Origin: Pseudomonadota bacterium
GTDB taxonomy: Bacteria > Pseudomonadota > Alphaproteobacteria > Rhizobiales > Xanthobacteraceae
Assembly: GCA_023449855.1 (NCBI GenBank)
Contig: JAEXHR010000089.1
Location: 1-27,335 of the forward strand
Direction of reading: 5' to 3'
DNA: 27,335 nt
The number at the start of each line of letters is the position of its first letter. The stretch's first letter is position 1. A program made the translations under genes and the position numbers. The notes under the pieces were generated by a model. It was not told where the DNA came from and searched no databases. It was given only the letters and a program-made list of their open reading frames with translations. Below are positions 1 through 8,171 of this stretch, piece after piece.

Positions 1-362
1 ATCTTCGTCTTCAGCGTCTGCGCGTTGAACGGCTTGACGATGTAGTTGCTCACCCCGGCCTTCTTGGCGGCGACGACGTTCTCGGTCTTCGACTCGGCCG
101 TGACGATGATGAACGGCGTCTCCGCCAGCCCCGTCTCCTCGCGGACCTTCTGGAGCAGTTCGAAGCCGCTCATCGGCTCCATGTTCCAGTCGGAGATCAC
201 CAGGCCGTATTTCTTGGTGCGCATCTTCTCGAGCGCCATCGAACCGTCGCTGGCATCGTCGATATGCTCGAAGCCGAGCTGCTTCAGAAGATTGCGAATG
301 ATGCGGATCATGGTGTTGTAGTCGTCCACCACCAGCACCGACATCGACAAATCAACCGCCAT
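1..362 (-). CDS. cheY: CheY-like single-domain response regulator (3' end beyond window)
   Basis: A stand-alone receiver domain that would be phosphorylated by a histidine kinase and act by protein contact, typically at the flagellar motor or a related switch. The visible 120 residues cover nearly the whole fold: acidic pair Asp13-Asp14, phospho-acceptor Asp58 in VISDWNMEP, Thr88 in IIVTAES and Lys110 in YIVKPFN. No output domain fits in what remains, because CheY proteins are about 125 residues and the C-terminal few are cut by the window edge. The start at 362 is chosen because GAGGGGG lies just upstream on the minus strand and the N-terminus MAVDLSMSVLVVDD fits the alphaproteobacterial form; Met7 is an alternative. 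It is divergent from ribF, and no chemotaxis cluster is visible here, so its partner kinase is unknown. Confidence 0.95.
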   Translation of the reverse strand, partial: MAVDLSMSVLVVDDYNTMIRIIRNLLKQLGFEHIDDASDGSMALEKMRTKKYGLVISDWNMEPMSGFELLQKVREETGLAETPFIIVTAESKTENVVAAKKAGVSNYIVKPFNAQTLKTK

Positions 363-449
363 CTTCAGTCCCCCTCAGGCACGATACGCGCATCGCAATA
401 TTGAGTTTGCCGGACGGCAAACCGATCCGGGTTGAGATTTAGCAGGGTC

Positions 450-469
450 GGTTAAATTTCCCGTTAACC
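450..469. promoter_or_regulatory. GGTTAA-N8-TTAACC inverted repeat, CtrA-box-like
   Basis: Perfect 6-bp arms GGTTAA and TTAACC are separated by 8 bases in the divergent cheY/ribF gap. The CtrA consensus of alphaproteobacteria is TTAA-N7-TTAAC; here TTAA-N8-TTAAC is present, or TAAA-N7-TTAAC with one change, so the match is imperfect. It lies about 90 bases upstream of the cheY start, and CtrA controls many motility genes in the class. The palindrome is seen directly; binding by CtrA is a guess. Confidence 0.3.
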
Positions 470-510
470 GGGAGCCGGCGGTAAATCCGTCAAATTGGAG
501 TGGAATACCC

Positions 511-609
511 ATGTCGAAACAGGTTTGCGCTTGGCTTGACTGGGTGCCGCCCCCGCGCCACGGTCCGCGCAGATCGAAAACCATCAACGAATCCAATCAT
601 GACGTCTGA
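511..609 (+). CDS. Possible 32-residue leader ORF overlapping the ribF start
   Basis: An ATG at 511 has GGAG at 497-500, ten bases upstream, and opens 32 codons that end in TGA at 607-609, eleven bases inside ribF (ATG at 599). The peptide begins MSKQVCAWLDW, carries PPPRHGPRR in the middle and has no recognisable domain or signal peptide. Overlap of stop and downstream start would suit translational coupling to ribF, whose own ATG has no clear Shine-Dalgarno. I know of no described leader here, and a short ORF in this GC content can arise by chance. Confidence 0.3.
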   Translation: MSKQVCAWLDWVPPPRHGPRRSKTINESNHDV

Positions 610-1570
610 ATTCACTGTAATCCGCGACAGCACCCCCGCGAGCGACATCCCGAAGGGATGTGTGGTGGCGATGGGTAATTTCGACGGCGTGCATCTCGGC
701 CATCGCGCCGTCATCGGTGCCGCGCTCCGCATGGCGAAGCTACACGGGACGAAGGCCCTGGCGGTGACCTTCGAGCCGCATCCACGGCTGTTTTTCAGCC
801 CGAACACCCCGCAATTCCGGCTTTCCGACGAGCCTGCCAAGCTGCGGCTGCTGGCGGGCACCGGCCTTGCCGGCGCCGTGGTGATGACCTTCGACAAGGG
901 CCGCGCCGGCACCACCGCGAATGATTTCATTCACCACGATCTCATCGAGCGGCTGGGCATCAGCGGCATCGCCGTCGGCTACGACTTCCATTTCGGCAAG
1001 GGACGCACCGGCTCCCCCAGCCTGCTGGCGAGCGAGGCGCCGCGACTCGGCATCGAGGTCGATATCCAGCCCCATGTGGACATTGACGAACGCCCGGTCT
1101 CCTCCACCGCCATCCGCATGGCGCTGGCCGAGGGGCAGATCGCCGAAGCGACAGAGATGCTGCAGGGACCCTGGTTCATCACCGGCGAGGTGATCCACGG
1201 CAAGAAGCTCGGTCGCGACCTCGGCTTTCCCACCGCCAATATCCGCCTGCCCGCGAGTTGCGGCTTGCGGCACGGCATCTATGCGGTGCGCGTCGGCCGC
1301 GGAAACGAGCGGTTCGACGGCGTTGCATCCTTCGGCCGCCGCCCGACCTTCGACAATGGCGCGCCTTTGCTCGAAGTGTTCCTGTTCGACTTCAAGGGCG
1401 ACCTGTATGGGCAGACGCTCGATGTGGCGTTCATCGCTTATGTGCGGGATGAACTTAAATTCGACGGGATCGACGCGTTAGTCGTTCAAATGAACGATGA
1501 CAGCGCGAAAGCGCGCGCCGCTTTGGCAGCCGCGCCGAATGCGTTTCCAAAGCTCGGAGACGTCACCTGA
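599..1570 (+). CDS. ribF: Bifunctional riboflavin kinase / FAD synthetase
   Basis: It phosphorylates riboflavin to FMN and adenylylates FMN to FAD in the cytoplasm. From ATG 599 it has 323 residues, the usual RibF length. The N-terminal nucleotidyltransferase domain (about 1-180) shows NFDGVHLGH at 27-35, EPHPRLFF at 59-66, GYDFHFGKGR at 127-136 and SSTAIR at 168-173. The C-terminal flavokinase domain shows GEVIHGKKLGR, GFPTAN at 209-214 and Glu259 in LLEVFLFDF, the expected catalytic glutamate. The frame stays open upstream to a GTG at 500, but that stretch looks non-coding and the family N-terminus fits 599. It is followed almost directly by an acetyltransferase gene and then ileS; ribF-ileS-lspA proximity is common in bacteria. 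Confidence 0.97.
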   Translation: MTSEFTVIRDSTPASDIPKGCVVAMGNFDGVHLGHRAVIGAALRMAKLHGTKALAVTFEPHPRLFFSPNTPQFRLSDEPAKLRLLAGTGLAGAVVMTFDKGRAGTTANDFIHHDLIERLGISGIAVGYDFHFGKGRTGSPSLLASEAPRLGIEVDIQPHVDIDERPVSSTAIRMALAEGQIAEATEMLQGPWFITGEVIHGKKLGRDLGFPTANIRLPASCGLRHGIYAVRVGRGNERFDGVASFGRRPTFDNGAPLLEVFLFDFKGDLYGQTLDVAFIAYVRDELKFDGIDALVVQMNDDSAKARAALAAAPNAFPKLGDVT

Positions 1571-1590
1571 CCAGGACCGAAAAACAAAAG

Positions 1591-2130
1591 ATGCTCGCCG
1601 GCGAACTCTACAATCCTGCGGGCAATGCTGAACTCGCCGCGGATGAGGCTGCCGCCAAGGCGTGGATGGCGCGTTACAATGCAACCATGAACGCGACCAA
1701 TGATGAGCGCCATGCGCTGCTGGTCGAGCAGTTCAAGCGTGTCGGCAAGGATGTGGTGATCCGGCCGCCCTTCTTCATCGACTATGGCTATAACATCAGC
1801 GTCGGCGACGGCGTGTTCATGAATTTCAACTGCGTAATCCTCGACATCATGGACGTGACCATCGGCGACCGCACGCAGATCGGACCGGGCGTCCAGATCC
1901 TTGCGGCGGACCATCCGCGCGACGCGGCCACCCGGCGGACCATGCTGGAATTCGGCCGGCCCGTGGCCATCGGGTCCGATGTATGGATCGGCGGCGGGGC
2001 GATCATCCTGCCGGGGGTAACCGTCGGCAACGGAGCCCTGATCGGAGCGGGTAGCGTGGTGACACGGGACGTGCCGGAGGGGGCAACCGTGGTCGGCAAT
2101 CCCGCCCGTCCGGTCCCTCCGCGGGGCTGA
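1591..2130 (+). CDS. maa: Maltose/galactoside O-acetyltransferase family protein (left-handed beta-helix)
   Basis: The family transfers acetyl from acetyl-CoA to sugar hydroxyls in the cytoplasm; the true acceptor is often unknown. The 179 residues show the N-terminal maltose-acetyltransferase cap (MLAGELYNP), then hexapeptide repeats with DYGYNISVGDGVFMNFNC, IGDRTQIGPG, catalytic His108 in AADHP, and IGSDVWIGGGAIILPGV, VVTRDVP and VVGNPAR near the end. The ATG at 1591 is the first ordinary start, but the frame continues upstream and reads TRTEKQK before Met1, matching the STEKEK N-terminus of E. coli Maa. That implies initiation at CTG 1567, which overlaps the ribF TGA (CTGA). With it the protein would be 187 residues, near the 183 of E. 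coli Maa. Family assignment is firm, the substrate is not. Confidence 0.9.
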   Translation: MLAGELYNPAGNAELAADEAAAKAWMARYNATMNATNDERHALLVEQFKRVGKDVVIRPPFFIDYGYNISVGDGVFMNFNCVILDIMDVTIGDRTQIGPGVQILAADHPRDAATRRTMLEFGRPVAIGSDVWIGGGAIILPGVTVGNGALIGAGSVVTRDVPEGATVVGNPARPVPPRG

Positions 2131-2341
2131 CCCGCCATTTCGACGGCAATCGGACGCTTTGCGATCCCTGTTCCCCCTGCTATGGAATGCCGGATGTCTG
2201 CACGGCGCCCCATCATAAGCATTATCGGCCCGGCTTCCGCCTGAGCTTTGCTCGGCGCAAGACCGGGACCGACCTGTTTCATCGCGTTTTCGACGCGTTT
2301 TTGCGCCATTCGAGCCAGCCAGAGCACCGAGCCCTTATTCC

Positions 2342-5329
2342 ATGTCCGACAAGCCCGCCACCAACGACTATTCCAAGACCCTTTACCTGCCGCAGACCGA
2401 GTTCCCGATGCGCGCCGGCCTGCCCACCAGCGAGCCGAAAATGCTGGCGCGCTGGAACGAGATCGACCTCTACGGCAAGCTGCGCGAAGCTGCGAAGGGC
2501 AAGCCGAAATTCGTGCTTCATGACGGCCCGCCCTATGCGAACGGCCAGATCCATATCGGCCATGCGCTCAACAAGATCCTCAAGGACGTGGTGACCAAGA
2601 GCCAGCAGATGCTGGGCTTCGACAGCAACTACGTGCCGGGCTGGGACTGCCACGGCCTGCCGATCGAGTGGAAGATCGAGGAAGAGAACTACCGCTCCAA
2701 GGGCAAGACCAAGCCGAACTTCAAGGACGGCGCGGCGATGATCGCGTTCCGCCAGGAATGCCGCGCCTATGCCAACAAGTGGCTCGACATCCAGCGCGAG
2801 GAATTCAAGCGCCTCGGCATCATCGGCGACTGGGCCGGCCGCTACGCCACCATGGACTTCTTCGCCGAAGCGCAGATCGCCCGCGAGCTGATGAAATTCG
2901 CCGCCAACGGCACGCTGTATCGCGGCTCCAAGCCCGTGATGTGGAGCGTGGTGGAGAAGACTGCACTGGCCGAGGCGGAAGTCGAATACGAGGACTACAC
3001 CTCGGATGCGGTGTGGGTGAAATTCCCCGTCGCCGCCGAATATGGCCGTCTCGCCAAGGCATCGGTGGTGATCTGGACCACGACGCCATGGACGCTGCCG
3101 GCCAACCGCGCCATCTCGTTCTCCAGCAAGATCGCCTATGGCCTCTATGAGGTGACCGAGGCGCCCGAGGACAACTGGCTGAAGACCGGCGACCTCCTGA
3201 TCCTCGCCGATGCGCTGGCCGAAAGCGTGTTCAAACAGGCGCGCGTGACCTCGTTCAAGAAGAGCAGTGATCTGTCGTCGGACATCCTCGAGGATCTGGA
3301 GTGCCGTCACCCGCTCAACGGCTATGCGGGCGGCTATGATTTCATCGTGCCGCTGCTCGATGGCGACCACGTCACCGACGATGCCGGCACCGGCTTCGTG
3401 CATACCGCGCCGAGCCATGGCCGCGACGACTTCGACATCTGGATGTCGAACGGGCGCCAGCTCACCGAGCGCGGCATCGCCACCACCATCCCCTACACCG
3501 TCGACGAGAACGGCACGCTGACCGAAGCGGCGCCGGGCTTCACCGGCACGCGCGTGCTCAACGACAAGGGGGAGAAGGGCGACGCCAACGAGGCCGTGAT
3601 CAAGGAACTGGTCGCGCGCGGCATGCTGGTGGCGCGTGCGCGCCTCAAACATCAATATCCGCATTCCTGGCGCTCGAAGAAGCCGGTGATCTATCGCAAC
3701 ACGCCGCAATGGTTCATCGCGATGGACAAGGACATCGCGGACAACGGCGTTGCCAAGCCCGGCGACACGCTGCGTGCGCGTTCGCTGCAGGCGATCTCCG
3801 TTACCCAATGGGTACCGGCCGCCGGCCAGAACCGCATCACCGGCATGATCGCCGGTCGCCCGGACTGGGTGATCTCGCGCCAGCGCGCCTGGGGCGTGCC
3901 GATCGCCGTATTCGTGCGTGAGAACGGCGATGGCTCCGCCGAAATCCTGCAGGACGAAGCCGTCAACAAGCGCATCGCCGATGCCTTCGAAAAGGAAGGC
4001 GCCGACGCCTGGTATGCGGAGGGCGCACGCGAACGTTTCCTCGGCTCGCTTTCCAATGAAGAGTGGAAGAAGGTCGACGACATCTGCGACGTCTGGTTCG
4101 ACTCGGGCTCGACGCATGCTTTCGTGCTGGAAGACCCCGTGCACTTCCCTGGCCTCGCCGGCATCAAGCGCAAGGTCGACGGCGGCCAGGATACAGTCAT
4201 GTATCTCGAAGGCTCGGACCAGCATCGCGGCTGGTTCCACTCGTCGCTGCTGGAAAGCTGCGGCACGCGCGGCCGCGCGCCCTATGACGTCGTGCTCACC
4301 CACGGCTTCACGCTGGACGAGAACGGCCGCAAGATGTCGAAATCGATCGGCAACACCATCGAGCCGCAGAAGGTGATCAAGGATTCCGGCGCCGACATCC
4401 TGCGCCTGTGGGTCTGCGCCACCGACTATGCCGACGACCAGCGCATCGGCCCCGAGATCATCAAGAACACCATCGAGACCTATCGCAAGCTGCGCAACAG
4501 CGTGCGCTGGATGCTCGGCAGCCTCGCGCATTTCCGCGATGAGGATCGCATCAAGGCCGACGACATGCCCGAGCTGGAGCGGCTGATGCTGCACCGGCTC
4601 GTCGAGGTCAATGCCGTGATCCACCGAGCCTATACGGAGTTCGACTACAAAACCGTGGTGGCGACGCTGGCGGCATTCATGAACACCGAACTCTCGGCGT
4701 TCTACTTCGATATCCGCAAGGACATGCTGTATTGCGACCCACCGTCCTCGGTGGCGCGCAAATCGTCGCTGACGGTGATCGATTATCTGTTCCGCTCCAT
4801 CGTGACCTGGCTCGCACCGATCCTCAGCTTCACCGCGGATGAGGCCTGGCTGTCGCGTTATGGCGCCGCGGAGACCTCGGTCCATCTGCAGCCGTTCCAG
4901 AAAGTGCTCGCGGCCTGGCGCAATGACGAACTCAGCACGAAGTGGGAAACGATCCGCGATGTGCGCCGCGTCGTCACCGGCGCGCTGGAGCTCGAACGTG
5001 CGGCCAAGAAGATCGGCTCGTCGCTGGAAGCCTCGCCGGTGATCTACATCGCGGACCGCGCGCTGATCGCGACGCTGTTCGACATCGATCTTGCGGAAGT
5101 CTGCATCACCTCGAGCTATGAAGTGCGCGAAGGCGAAGCTCCTGCGGATGCCTTCAGGCTCCATGACGTGCCGGGCGTCGGCGTGGTGGTCGAGAAAGCG
5201 ATCGGCTCCAAATGCGCGCGCTCCTGGAAGATCCTCCCCACGGTCGGCGAGGACAAGGAGTATCCGGAGGTCACCCCGCGCGACGCGAAGGCGCTGCGCG
5301 AATGGAAGGCGCTGGGAGTCACTGTGTGA
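2342..5329 (+). CDS. ileS: Isoleucyl-tRNA synthetase
   Basis: It charges tRNA-Ile and edits misactivated valine. The class I signatures are complete: HIGH at His71 in GQIHIGHALNK and KMSKS at Lys664 in GRKMSKSIGN. The CP1 editing domain carries TTTPWTLPANR and GTGFVHTAPSHGRDDF. At 995 residues it is longer than the E. coli enzyme (938) but normal for alphaproteobacteria. The C-terminal zinc knuckle is degenerate: the usual KCxRCW reads KCARSW (Cys958, Ser961), and the second CxRC is VTPRDA, so three of four ligands are missing. The ATG at 2342 gives the family N-terminus, although the Shine-Dalgarno is weak. A 211-base gap precedes it, in which I see no T-box or other riboswitch. Its TGA overlaps the lspA GTG by four bases. 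Confidence 0.98.
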   Translation: MSDKPATNDYSKTLYLPQTEFPMRAGLPTSEPKMLARWNEIDLYGKLREAAKGKPKFVLHDGPPYANGQIHIGHALNKILKDVVTKSQQMLGFDSNYVPGWDCHGLPIEWKIEEENYRSKGKTKPNFKDGAAMIAFRQECRAYANKWLDIQREEFKRLGIIGDWAGRYATMDFFAEAQIARELMKFAANGTLYRGSKPVMWSVVEKTALAEAEVEYEDYTSDAVWVKFPVAAEYGRLAKASVVIWTTTPWTLPANRAISFSSKIAYGLYEVTEAPEDNWLKTGDLLILADALAESVFKQARVTSFKKSSDLSSDILEDLECRHPLNGYAGGYDFIVPLLDGDHVTDDAGTGFVHTAPSHGRDDFDIWMSNGRQLTERGIATTIPYTVDENGTLTEAAPGFTGTRVLNDKGEKGDANEAVIKELVARGMLVARARLKHQYPHSWRSKKPVIYRNTPQWFIAMDKDIADNGVAKPGDTLRARSLQAISVTQWVPAAGQNRITGMIAGRPDWVISRQRAWGVPIAVFVRENGDGSAEILQDEAVNKRIADAFEKEGADAWYAEGARERFLGSLSNEEWKKVDDICDVWFDSGSTHAFVLEDPVHFPGLAGIKRKVDGGQDTVMYLEGSDQHRGWFHSSLLESCGTRGRAPYDVVLTHGFTLDENGRKMSKSIGNTIEPQKVIKDSGADILRLWVCATDYADDQRIGPEIIKNTIETYRKLRNSVRWMLGSLAHFRDEDRIKADDMPELERLMLHRLVEVNAVIHRAYTEFDYKTVVATLAAFMNTELSAFYFDIRKDMLYCDPPSSVARKSSLTVIDYLFRSIVTWLAPILSFTADEAWLSRYGAAETSVHLQPFQKVLAAWRNDELSTKWETIRDVRRVVTGALELERAAKKIGSSLEASPVIYIADRALIATLFDIDLAEVCITSSYEVREGEAPADAFRLHDVPGVGVVVEKAIGSKCARSWKILPTVGEDKEYPEVTPRDAKALREWKALGVTV

Positions 5330-5823
5330 CCCCAGCCTCCATCACCGGCCTGATCGTCGCCGCGGTGACCCTGATCCTCGATCAGGGCACCAAGCTGTGG
5401 CTGCTGCACAGCTTCGATCTCGGCCACCGCGGGCTGGTGAAGGTACTGCCGTTCTTCGACCTGATTCTCGCCTGGAACACGGGCATCAGCTACGGGATGT
5501 TCTCGGATTCAGGGCCGACCGGCCAGGTCGTGCTGGTGGTCTTCAAGATCGCGGCCGTGATCGCCCTCACCGTCTGGATGGTCCGCGCCCATACCCGCGT
5601 TGCGACAATTGCACTCGGGCTCATCATCGGCGGCGCGATCGGCAATGCCATCGACCGCTTCGCCTATGGCGCGGTGGTCGATTTTGCGCTGCTGCACGCT
5701 GAAATCGGCGGCAAAACCTACAACTGGTACGTGTTTAACCTTGCCGATGTCGCCATCGTTGCCGGTGTGGCGGCTCTGCTGTATGACTCCTTCTTCGGCG
5801 CCCCCGCCGCAAAAGCGCCCTGA
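5326..5823 (+). CDS. lspA: Lipoprotein signal peptidase II
   Basis: An inner-membrane aspartyl peptidase that removes the signal peptide from diacylated prolipoproteins. The 165 residues contain four hydrophobic segments (about 6-18, 66-86, 94-107, 138-153) and both catalytic aspartates: Asp110 in GNAIDR and Asp141 in FNLADV. NTGISYGMF at 51-59 corresponds to the conserved NTGxSFG motif. The start is GTG 5326, inside GTGA shared with the ileS stop; this gives the standard N-terminus VTPASITGLIVA, and ileS-lspA translational coupling is common. An upstream in-frame extension lies wholly within ileS and is not plausible. Confidence 0.96.
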   Translation: MTPASITGLIVAAVTLILDQGTKLWLLHSFDLGHRGLVKVLPFFDLILAWNTGISYGMFSDSGPTGQVVLVVFKIAAVIALTVWMVRAHTRVATIALGLIIGGAIGNAIDRFAYGAVVDFALLHAEIGGKTYNWYVFNLADVAIVAGVAALLYDSFFGAPAAKAP

Positions 5824-5902
5824 TCCCAGCCGATATGCGAGGCCACGGGCGATGCGGGTGGAACTGCGCCTATTTGGGCGATCTGCCAGAGATTTGAACA
5901 GG

Positions 5903-6628
5903 ATGAACACGATGCGCGAGACCGAGACCGGTTGGCCTCTGCACCTTTCATCGGGCGCTCTGAAGCGCTCCCTGCGACTGGCCACGGTCGCGCTCAGCCT
6001 CGGCCTTGCGATGTCCGTCACGATGGCTCACGCGGCCGATGACGACGATGACGGCCTGACCTTCGAGGAACGCGCCATCAAGTCGCTGATGACCGGCCTC
6101 GGCGGCACCAATATGGATAATTCCGGCATCGACTATCGCGAGCGTTCGCCGCTGGTGGTTCCGCCGCGCCTCGACCTGCCGCAGCCCGCCGCCAGCAGCA
6201 ATCCGGCCAATGTCGCCAACTGGCCGAAGGATCCCGACGTCAAGCGCGCGCGCGAAGCCGCTGCAGCCGCCAAGCGCGGGCGACCGGAAGAAGTACTCGA
6301 AGCCTCCCGCCCGCTCACACCATCGGAAATGGCGCCGAAGCGCGCGAAGGTCTCGTCTTCCGCGGTGGACAACTCGCATCCGGGTGATCCGAGCAAGAAC
6401 ATCGTGATGAGCCCGTCGCAGCTCGGCGTCGAACCCGGCATGTTCAAGAACATGTTCGGCGGCAACAAGGGCGAGACGGCGGAATTCAAGGGTGAGCCGA
6501 CCCGTGACTCACTCACGCAGCCGCCGGCCGGTTACCAGACGCCGGCGCAGGGCTATGCCTATGGCACCGGCCCGAAGGAAGTCATGCGCAACGAGTACCA
6601 CCTCAACCCGATGACGGGTAAGTATTGA
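5903..6628 (+). CDS. Exported protein of unknown function
   Basis: I do not recognise a named domain. From ATG 5903 there are 241 residues. The N-terminus has a basic stretch (KRSLR), a hydrophobic core (LATVALSLGLAMSV) and an AHA cleavage site near residue 44, followed by an acidic ADDDDDG, so a Sec signal peptide and periplasmic location are likely. There is no cysteine after the signal, so it is not a lipoprotein despite following lspA. The mature part is rich in Pro, Ala, Lys and Arg, looks largely disordered, and has a helical AREAAAAAKRGRPEE segment around 117-131. ATG 5912 and ATG 5852 are alternative starts. It sits 79 bases after lspA and before two exported M16 peptidases; a shared envelope role is inference only. 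Confidence 0.85.
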   Translation: MNTMRETETGWPLHLSSGALKRSLRLATVALSLGLAMSVTMAHAADDDDDGLTFEERAIKSLMTGLGGTNMDNSGIDYRERSPLVVPPRLDLPQPAASSNPANVANWPKDPDVKRAREAAAAAKRGRPEEVLEASRPLTPSEMAPKRAKVSSSAVDNSHPGDPSKNIVMSPSQLGVEPGMFKNMFGGNKGETAEFKGEPTRDSLTQPPAGYQTPAQGYAYGTGPKEVMRNEYHLNPMTGKY

Positions 6629-6630
6629 TC

Positions 6631-6649
6631 GCGGCATTGCTGTTGCCGC
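6631..6649 (+). terminator. Weak hairpin after the exported-protein gene
   Basis: GCGGCA and TGCCGC pair across a seven-base loop two bases past the stop at 6628. No T-run follows, so this is only a tentative terminator or 3'-end stabiliser. Confidence 0.25.
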
Positions 6650-6785
6650 AATCCACGTTACCGCGACTTAACTTGCGGCGCACATTGTGCTTCGCCATTT
6701 TTCCAGGACCGATTTATCGCATCGACCGGCTGCAACCGCAGCCGGCGCGATCGTTCGCCTGCGCCAAGGAGCAGCTAGCCCAGCC

Positions 6786-8171
6786 ATGAGAACATCATTC
6801 GCCCGTGCCGCGCGCTCCGCCACAGTCGCCACGCTGCTGATCGCCAGCAGTATCGCAGCACAAGCACAGACCGACAGTCCGAAGCCGCCGACCACATTCA
6901 AGCTCAACAACGGCATGCAGGTCGTCGTCATCGAGGATCACCGCACTCCGGTGGTGACGCAGATGATCTGGTACAAGGTCGGCTCCGCCGACGAGACCCC
7001 AGGCAAGTCAGGTTTGGCGCATTTCCTCGAACATCTGATGTTCAAGGGCACAGCGAAACATCCCGTCGGTGAATTCTCCCAGACCGTGCAGCGCATCGGC
7101 GGCGAAGAGAACGCGTTCACCTCCACCGACTACACCGGCTACTATCAGCGCGTCACCAAGGACAAGCTCGGCCAGATGATGGAATTCGAGGCCGATCGCA
7201 TGACCGGTCTCGTACTGAAAGACGAGAACGTGCTGCCCGAGCGCGACGTCGTCCTCGAAGAATACAACATGCGCGTCGCCAACAGCCCGGAAGCGCGGCT
7301 GACCGAGCAGATCATGGCGGCGCTCTATCTCAACCATCCCTATGGCCGCCCGATCATCGGCTGGCATCAGGAGATCGAGAAGCTCGACCGCGAAGATGCG
7401 CTCGCTTTCTACAAGCGGTTCTATGCACCGAATAACGCCACGCTGATCATCGCCGGCGACGTCGATCCGCAAGACGTCCGCCCGATGGTGGAGCGCACCT
7501 ATGGCGTGATCCCCGCGCAGCCCGCGATTCCCGAGCATCGCATCCGTCCGCAGGAACCGACGCCGGCCGCACCGCGCACGGTGACGCTCGCCGATCCCCG
7601 CGTCGAGCAGAGCAATCTGCGCCGTTACTATTTCGTCCCTTCGGCCACCACCGCAGCGGCGGGTGAAAGCCAGGCGCTGGACGTGCTGGCGCAGTTGGTC
7701 GGCGGCGGCCCGAATTCGTATCTCTATCGTGCCCTCGTCATCGACAAGCAGCTCGCGGTGAATGCCGGCACGTCCTATCAGGGCACAGCCCTCGACAGCG
7801 CCCAGTTCATGATCTCGGCTTCGCCAAAACCCGGCATTGAATTCGCTGATATCGAGAAAACCATCGACGCCGTGATCGCCGACGTCGCCACCAATCCGGT
7901 GCCGGCCGCTGACCTCGAACGCGTCAAGACGCAGCTCGTCGCCGAGGCGATCTATGCGCAGGACAGCCAAGCCTCGCTGGCGCGCTGGTATGGCGCCGCG
8001 CTTACCACCGGCCTCAGCGTCGAGGACATCCGCAGCTGGCCGGACCGCATCAAGGCGGTGACGGCCGAGCAGGTCCGCGCCGCCGCGCAAAAATGGCTAG
8101 ACAAGAAGCGGTCGGTCACCGGCTATCTCATCAAGGACACTACGGCGAAGCGCGAGGAGAAGCGGTCGTGA
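6786..8171 (+). CDS. M16 family zinc metallopeptidase (catalytic subunit), exported
   Basis: A pitrilysin/processing-peptidase-type protease. The inverted zinc motif HxxEH is intact (His79, Glu82, His83 in AHFLEHLMF), and the distal glutamate ligand lies in VVLEEYNMR (Glu158 or Glu159), about 76 residues on as the family requires. A signal peptide is seen: a basic start, a hydrophobic core TVATLLIASSIAA and an AQAQ cleavage region near residue 27. Length is 461 residues, with the typical second M16 domain after about residue 260. ATG 6786 is chosen because it begins the signal peptide; AAGGAG lies 14 bases upstream, which is a long spacing. The next gene is an M16 homologue without the zinc site and overlaps this stop, so the two probably form a heterodimer in the periplasm. 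The substrate is unknown. Confidence 0.95.
   Translation: MRTSFARAARSATVATLLIASSIAAQAQTDSPKPPTTFKLNNGMQVVVIEDHRTPVVTQMIWYKVGSADETPGKSGLAHFLEHLMFKGTAKHPVGEFSQTVQRIGGEENAFTSTDYTGYYQRVTKDKLGQMMEFEADRMTGLVLKDENVLPERDVVLEEYNMRVANSPEARLTEQIMAALYLNHPYGRPIIGWHQEIEKLDREDALAFYKRFYAPNNATLIIAGDVDPQDVRPMVERTYGVIPAQPAIPEHRIRPQEPTPAAPRTVTLADPRVEQSNLRRYYFVPSATTAAAGESQALDVLAQLVGGGPNSYLYRALVIDKQLAVNAGTSYQGTALDSAQFMISASPKPGIEFADIEKTIDAVIADVATNPVPAADLERVKTQLVAEAIYAQDSQASLARWYGAALTTGLSVEDIRSWPDRIKAVTAEQVRAAAQKWLDKKRSVTGYLIKDTTAKREEKRS

Noticed and set aside
536..564. TTGACT as a -35 element before ribF
   Set aside because: No -10-like hexamer occurs at 16-18 bases downstream; the region is GC-rich.
2194..2244. 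A 16-codon ORF in the acetyltransferase-ileS gap
   Set aside because: It has no ribosome site and no overlap with ileS, and is too short to support.
2131..2341. Search for a T-box or other leader structure before ileS
   Set aside because: I saw no T-box sequence or strong terminator/antiterminator pair; T-boxes are not expected in alphaproteobacteria.
2279..5164. A 961-codon open frame antisense to ileS
   Set aside because: It mirrors the third-position GC bias of ileS, has no recognisable domain, and ileS itself is complete with all its motifs.
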